A DNA stretch of 64,000 nt, from positions 434,001 through 498,000 of the forward strand of contig JAOVFP010000012.1 of assembly GCA_025738555.1 (NCBI GenBank), read 5' to 3'. The stretch is from Cyathus striatus (lineage: Eukaryota > Basidiomycota > Agaricomycetes > Agaricales > Nidulariaceae). Position 1 is the stretch's first letter; each line of letters opens with the position of its first letter. Under the pieces are notes generated by a model. It worked only from the letters and a program-made list of their open reading frames with translations, was not told the origin of the DNA and ran no database searches. Below are positions 57,563 through 64,000 of this stretch, piece after piece. The position numbers were made by a program, and so were the translations under genes.

Positions 57563-60500
57563 ATGGCAGCTCTGAATAAGCTGGCTATTCGTGGAATTCG
57601 CTCATTTGATGACAAACAAATAGCTATCATTGAATTCTTCTCGCCGGTAACCGTCATTATTGGGCACAATGGTAGTGGAAAGACGACAATTATTGAGTGT
57701 CTCAAATATGCCACTACTGGGGACCAGCCTCCTAATACTCGTGGAGGTGCTTTCATACACGATCCGAAGATGGCGAACGAGAAAGAAGTCAAGGCCCAAG
57801 TCAAACTCCGTTTTCGCGCTTCGAATGGAAAGCTCATGCTAGCTGTGAGGAATCTAAGCGTTACCGTGAAGAAAACAGGATTGACAATGAAGACACTCGA
57901 AAGTATATTAGGGCTCGCGAACACTAATGCAGAACAAGGCGGTAAGGTTGGTACAACTAACCAAAGTTGTTTTGCTCGAATACTTATTCTGTAATAGCGT
58001 GGTGTCATATCCACCAAATGCGCGGAGATGGACACTGAGATTCCCCAGCTTCTGGGTGTATCGAAAGCGATCCTTGAGAATGTTATCTTTTGTCACCAAG
58101 AAGATTCTTACTGGCCTCTGGCCGAACCCTCAGCTTTAAAGAAGAAATTTGATGAGATATTCGAGGCAACAAGGTGCGTATATCAGAATATTATCTTATC
58201 TGTTATTGAGCATCTGGAAGATACACGAAGGCTCTCGATTCCATCAAAGGACTTCGCAAGGATCGGACTGCAGAACTCAAGGCAGAGAAGGAGCGACTAC
58301 TGAGTCTTCAACGAGAAAAGCAGCATTCTGATAAGCTGAAGGGACGCGTAACTGAACTTAATTCTACTATTGCCTCGAAAGAAGTGGAATATGAAGAAAC
58401 AAAAACTCAGTATCACGCAGTTGCTGAGGCAAATTTGAAATTCCAGGAACATGCGACGAGGTTTAGGGAAATGTATGTAAAGGTCAACAGTCTGGAGGAA
58501 AAGAAAAGTAGATTGCAGTCCGATTTGGCCGAGGCTAAACTCAATCTTCAAGAAATTCCCGGTAAGCCAACTTATGATGGGACTATTACTTGCTAAGAAA
58601 AGATCAGGTTCAGATGAAGAACTTGCATCGCGCCTCCAGCACTTCGACGTCCATATCAGCTCGCAAAAGCAGAAAAGGCGAGGAGAAGATGCGAAGAGAC
58701 AAGATCTCGATGACGCATTACTTGTTACTCGGAGCAGGCATACAGAGCTGATCGCCTGGCACGGACGCTTACTTGCCGAAGCTGAAGTACGTCTACCCTC
58801 TGTCGTTACTCGCCACCTGTTCCATTTTTAACGTCGATTCAGGCACACAAGCAGCAAATGGCTGAGAGAGAGAATATGATCAGGGAAATTGGTGAAAAGC
58901 ATGGTATCAAGGGATACAACATATCTCCTTTGGATAGGGATAAAGTCATTGAGTTTATGTCACGGCTAGGAGACATCCAAAGAAAACAGAGAACAGAGTT
59001 AGAAAACTTGCAGGTATGTCGATGCAATCCATTGATATCGGAGACTTGATCCCGCTATCAGAATGAGCTCCGAGCGAAGACAGAAGAGTATAATCGTAAA
59101 GCCCGCCAACTTGATTCAGAGATTGAAGGGCATCGGCACCAGAAGAAAAACTCCGAGAACAGATCGTAAGACCTTCACAGGACATTATCTTATCATCTTA
59201 ACATTGAATTACTGACGGCATTGGAAGACAGAGCGCCACATATCAATTAAGAATGCGGAGCGTCGACTCGAAGAACAGCAAGGACTACCTGCAGAGCAGC
59301 TTACCCTTCAGTCTGATATCGAGGAAAAGAAAGCACGCATGGAGAAAATACGGGCTGACGTAGCTTCAATGAATTATGATTCTAAGTTATCTGAGAAGTC
59401 CGAAAGATCTCGATCCTTAGAAGAGAAGAGAGAAGGATTGAATAACGAAATGCGGATTTTAAATCTTCAAGCAGACTCACGAGCAAAACTCGAATTGAAG
59501 AGGGAAGAAATGAAAAGCAAAAGTATTGAGATCCAAAATACGTTTGTACTTTCTACTTTATATTGTAATTTTTTTCTCATATATCATTCTATAGTCTTGA
59601 TATTGCGAATTCGAAGTTTCGTAAGCTGTCAGGCAAAGACTTAACGGTTGATGTTGTTGAACGGGAAATCGAGAAATTATCAATGTAAGCTTCCTATACG
59701 TATAATTTCTCATCTTATACCTTTATTTATAGCGAAAAGGAGAGAGAACAAGCTGATGCCGAAACGGAAGTGACGGCAATTAACAACGACCTACAAAAGG
59801 CAGAAACTACCCTATCTAATTTTAAGAAGCAAGTCGAAGCTAAGACCAATGAAATGAAGCGTAGGTTTATTTTACTTTTTGCATGAGATGTTTGTACAAC
59901 TCTTGCTCTCTTTTACGAAGCATTGACATGATTAAAGTGTTAACGAGAAGGCTAAAAACTGAGATCGAGCATGATACATTAGATGAAGCAATCAAAGAAG
60001 CTACGACGGAGCTTAACCACCGCAAATCGTGAGCCTTAGCACTTACGATCATCATTAATTTCTCTGACTACTCCGTTCAGGGTTGCTGGTAGTTTAGTGG
60101 GTACAAGCTCCGTGTACGAGTCACTTTTGAAGGCAGGAAAGCAAAAGAAAGTGTGTGCTGCTTGCAATAGGCACCTAGACGATCATGAATTGATCGTATT
60201 CGAAAAATATGTACGCCGAAGATATTTTTGGACTATTCATTAATTTTTGCCTAATGCATTCGCTAGCTCAACGACCAAATGAAAAAAGCATCGCCCGACA
60301 CTATAGCTAATAATAACCGAGAACTTAAGGAGTGGGAAGAGGAACTGGAGAGACTTCAAAACCTCCGACCTGTACAGGTGGCAAGAGATCAGATTAAACT
60401 TAAGGAGCTCCCTGCACTTGAAAAGCAAGTGAAAGAGGAAGAAAGCTCTTACCCAAAGATTAGCCAAGAGGCTGAGGAGGTCAATAACATTGCTTATTTA

Positions 60501-62638
60501 TTCGCAGAATTCTAAATATCTTTAGGCTATCGATAAAGTTGACGCTATCAAACGTCAGCTCAAAGATATCCTGACGTTGAAACAACATGCCAGTACCATC
60601 ACACGGTTGCAGAAGGAAATTGAAAGAGCAAAGCAGGATATCAACAACCTCGAAGACGATTTGTCTGCCACAGGATCTATGAAGACTGCGGAAGATCTTC
60701 AAATTGAGCTCGAAAAAATTGGCGAGGAAATGTAGGCTTACATGCTTATCAAACAAAGATATTGCGTCTTATGGTTCATTTGGTAGTCGCGCGAATGATA
60801 GGGAAAGGCATAGCATGAATTTGGAAAAAGAACGGCAACAAGCTGCCATTCGGACACTGGAGACGTCCCTTCATCAAATGGAACTACGCGAACGTGACCT
60901 TGCCAACGAACTGCGCGAAAAGTCATCCCTTGAACAACGTATTCGAGACTTACGATCTGATATTGATTCGTTTACGAATCAACTGAAGGTACGATAAAGC
61001 AATGGATTATATTTTTGTTCCTACTGAACGTGTTTAGACAATTGAAAATCAACTTGCCGCTGCCCAAGCACCGATCGATGCTTTAGAGGAAGATAACCGA
61101 CAGGTACAGGGCGAACTAAACTCAAAGATATCTCTGTTCCAGCAAACTTTACAAGATCTAAATATGAGTGTTGATAAACTCAATAATATCAATAAGGTTG
61201 TAGAAAGGTACCCTCCCGATTTGTCCAAATGCAGATTGGCTTTTTGACTCGTATGATATCCATAGATATGTCAAAGACAACCGGGGCCGCGAAATAGAGG
61301 CCTGTGCCTCGAAGATCGAGGATCACGATAATGAGATACGTAGCTTAGGGGATCAAATAGAGAACTGCCGAGAAGTCATTGGCAGAATCGACAAAGAAAT
61401 CAACGAAAGCGGTGCTTCCATAGCCAATCTCCGGGAAAACATCCGTGTCAGGAAGCTTGCCAAAGACATTACAGACACTGTAGCTGAAATTGGGACACAC
61501 GACATGGAAGAAGCTGCTCGGGCTCGGAGAAACTTCCAAGAAAAATTTCAGCCAGCCAAGGAGAAAGAGAGTAGGCTTCAAACTGCTGTACGTGTCCCCT
61601 TGAATCTGGCTATCTTCGACTTAGAAAGGACGAGTTCTCGCACCTTGGTGGAGAACTCAGTTCTCTAAAATCGCAGCTGAAATCTTTGGAAACTGATCTC
61701 AAGGAGTTCAAGGATATCAATAAGAAGTATACAGACCAACTGGTCCGGGTTAAGGTAATCCCTCAAAACTCCAATTTGGTTCCACACTAAACCCCTCCAG
61801 GTGTCTGATATGGCTAACAACGACCTCGAGAAGTATGCAAAAGCCCTTGATAAGTGAGATTCTCTCGATCTGTGGCATTTAGCCTTTTCTGACACATGTT
61901 CTATACATAGCGCAATCATGAAGTACCACAGTCTCAAGATGGAGGAAGTTAATGATACAATGAAGCATCTTTGGAACAAAACATACCAGGGAACTGGTGC
62001 TTATCATTTTATTTATCCTATTTTCTATATGCAACTCATGCGGATACTTACAGATATCGACGGCATCAAGATTCGTTCTGACGTTGAGGGAGGTGCTTCC
62101 AAGAGGTCGTATAATTATCGAGTTGAGTTGGTTCTTCCTCCTTGACATGCGATCTTGTTATATCTTCCACTAGGTGGTCATGACCAAAGACCAAGTGGAA
62201 ATGGACATGCGAGGCCGTTGTTCAGCAGGACAAAAAATGTTAGCGTCAATCATCATTCGTCTGGCCCTTTCCGATTCTTTTGGACAAAATTGTGGTATAC
62301 TAGCTCTTGATGAGCCGACTAACGCTTTAGATACGGAGAATATCGATGCGTTGGCCTCTAGTCTCGTGGAGTACGTGGTTGATACCTGACTGATAAAGAT
62401 CCCCATTTATTCGCCTTACAGCATAATTAACGAACGCAAGACACACTCCAACTTCCAGCTGATTATCATAACACATGACGAAAACTTCTTACGGAAGCTT
62501 GGACAGAGTGACGTTATGGAGTACTACTGGTACGTGATATAAATTCCAGTGGGCTATTTCTAATGCCTTCATTACAGGAGAGTCTCCAGAGACTCCAGAC
62601 AGAAGTCTGTCATTGATCGTCAACGGTTCAGAGAATAG
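57563..62638 (+). CDS. RAD50: DNA repair ATPase Rad50
   Basis: A core of the Mre11-Rad50-Xrs2/Nbs1 complex for double-strand break repair and telomere maintenance. Start [20 protein letters not shown]. Walker A is [40 protein letters not shown] and FDEIFEATR form the Q-loop region after the intron join EQGGK|RGVIS. The long coiled coil carries the zinc hook [14 protein letters not shown] (60146-60187), with cysteines C-A-A-C. After it the second coil returns to the signature [20 protein letters not shown], Walker [12 protein letters not shown] with D-loop, and [14 protein letters not shown]. The stop is TAG 62636-62638 after IDRQRFRE. About 25 short introns occur. All catalytic motifs are present and no break was seen. 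Confidence 0.96.
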
Positions 62639-63665
62639 TTGTTGAGGCTCTCCGCGGCATTGGGCTATGTATGTCCATTATTCTTGAGTCTAGCTCCGCC
62701 GATCTAGTCGCGCTGTCCCAAGCATAATCATTCTATATCCGTTGTATGATTTATACAAGTATTACTCTTCTGTTTTTCAGTCATGGGGACATTAATGAGA
62801 TATATCCCTTATATATCCCTTCGACCGAGGTATTAACATTAACATGCGCTGGCAGGGTAACCGCAATTGCCAATCGGTGCGTTAGACTTTACCATTGAAA
62901 CTGGAGAAAGTGTTGCGCCCTTTATTTCTTCAGTTTGAACAGACATATGACTACAAGTCGCGCTTTACCCTGCCTCAAAGAGCCTACTGTCATTACTCCG
63001 AGATTATGAATCTCCGAGATCCATCCCAAGTCGTTCCCCAAGCAGTTTCTCGCTAGCGATCAAATCATCAATCACGTTCCTCTTTTGCACCTGACGCACT
63101 GTTTTTGGATCCAAATATAGCTTACGCTTTCTGTGGGAAATATAACACTATCATTGGTAACACTGCATGGGGCAGAGCCCCACCATCATACCTCTCGTGG
63201 GCGACGACAAACCATATATGTCAACTATGCTCACTCGCAATATGCTCCCCTACTTGTTCTACCTCGGTCACTGTTTCAAGAACCAACGGTTACATCTCTT
63301 GGCCTTATTCACGTTGCATCTTTTCTTTTAATCGGTGATAATGGCATTTGCTTCATGCTTTCTCGTAACAGCCAACTCATATTCACGTGGCCACGTAAGC
63401 TATTCAGGCCGTGATGTCGTCTTTTGGAAAAGGTAGTTTGGCAAAATTGGTGCGCATCCCCGTGGCTCTCGTACGGGGCCATTTACTCGTATCGGATGGC
63501 AACTGTCCCCAAATTTGATTCGGATGCGGTTGTTTATCGGGGATGCAAGAGCACTCGACCTAGCAGAGTAATGTTCAAGTTATGTCATGGCAGTATAGTG
63601 CAAACCGCAATGGTTTAAAAGAAGAAAGAGATAATGACATGCTTTTTCAAGTCGCAACAGCAACA
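62639..63665. other. Region between RAD50 and the NRPS-like gene
   Basis: About 1 kb with a TATATCCCT tandem pair (near 62802-62820). No gene is supported. Short plus-strand frames at 63105-63618 lack motifs. The promoter of the NRPS-like gene is expected in the last few hundred bases, which are A-rich (AAAAGAAGAAAGAGATAAT near 63617-63635). Confidence 0.45.
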
Positions 63666-64000
63666 ATGGAGCCCCGGCGTTCATCTCTCGCTGCAATTGG
63701 CAATCTTTCACCTTCTGATCGAGCGCTTTTCGACGACTTTGGCGTAGGCTCTACCGTGGTTCCGCCATTCCGTTGCGTCCATCACGCTTTTGAATTCCAT
63801 GCCCAGTCCAACCCTGGAGGTGTTGCTGTTCAGGATTTCGAGTATACAATCACGTACGGCGAACTCGACTTTCAGGCAAACAGTCTAGCGACGCGACTTC
63901 GTGACATTGGCGTTCGTACAGACTCTCGCGTTTGCCTCCTGGTGGAGAGGTCAATTCTTATGGTGGTGGGGATTGTTGCGGTTCTCAAAGCTGGGGCCGC
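63666..64000 (+). CDS. NRPS-like adenylation protein, 5' part only
   Basis: ATG 63666 opens MEPRRSSLAAIGNLSPSDRA, then VHHAFEFHAQSNPGGVAVQD, the TYGELDFQANSLATRLRDIG block, TDSRVCLLVERSILMVVGIV and AVLKAGA, the A2 core (LKAGA-YVP) at which the window ends. This is the start of an AMP-forming adenylation domain of a nonribosomal peptide synthetase or a related multidomain reductase. SxGxxKGVMxxH and the substrate pocket lie beyond the edge, so the substrate and the number of modules are unknown. In basidiomycetes such genes include siderophore and reductase types. Confidence 0.82.
   Translation, partial: MEPRRSSLAAIGNLSPSDRALFDDFGVGSTVVPPFRCVHHAFEFHAQSNPGGVAVQDFEYTITYGELDFQANSLATRLRDIGVRTDSRVCLLVERSILMVVGIVAVLKAGA

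Noticed and set aside
57478..58035. 185-codon minus-strand frame opposite RAD50
   Set aside because: Antisense shadow of the first RAD50 exons.

Overview
The window reads as nuclear DNA of a mushroom-forming basidiomycete (Agaricomycete). Almost every gene is split by many short GT-AG introns (roughly 45-70 nt). Genes are packed on both strands, and several families are typical of this group: a DUF6535 membrane protein, divergent F-box proteins, a GH71 alpha-1,3-glucanase, Sec14-like pairs, and a large lineage-specific transposase-like gene. I found no rRNA, tRNA or CRISPR. Coordinates span start codon to stop codon with introns included. Exon joins were read by eye.

Layout. 0-14 kb: a possible 3' gene end at the left edge, a small fungal protein, an arrestin-like protein, the long coiled-coil nuclear-basket nucleoporin Tpr/Mlp1, ribosomal protein S20 (divergent from it), a small basic protein, and a single-pass surface protein. 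14-21.6 kb: mitochondrial BCKDH E1-alpha, a ZIP9-type zinc transporter, a V-ATPase proteolipid subunit (c'-like), a ZCCHC10-like zinc-knuckle protein, and a nucleotidyltransferase-like orphan with an apparent frameshift. 21.6-29.7 kb: an F-box gene, a 570-bp MITE with about 136-140 bp inverted repeats at a TA target, and a 4.6-kb spliced gene with zinc-finger-like ends and a core resembling P-element/THAP9 transposases. 29.9-34.2 kb: two CRAL-TRIO/Sec14 paralogues in tandem with RNase P/MRP subunit POP4 inverted between them. 34.9-45.1 kb: GH71, V-ATPase subunit d, an MFS permease, and a large F-box-like orphan. 45.4-50.3 kb: three mitochondrial biogenesis genes (NDUFAF6, SDHAF1, mL29) interleaved with a frameshifted relic and a single-pass membrane protein. 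50.3-53.7 kb is gene-poor and holds a diverged 110-bp duplication. 53.7-62.6 kb: DUF6535, an F-box/LRR-like protein, and RAD50. The right edge cuts into the adenylation domain of an NRPS-like gene.

Most genes are unrelated housekeeping functions. V-ATPase is represented twice, mitochondrial assembly three times, and several divergent pairs share intergenic promoters of 280-710 bp. The most unusual content is the transposase-like gene, the MITE beside it, and a few frame breaks inside otherwise well-kept genes.
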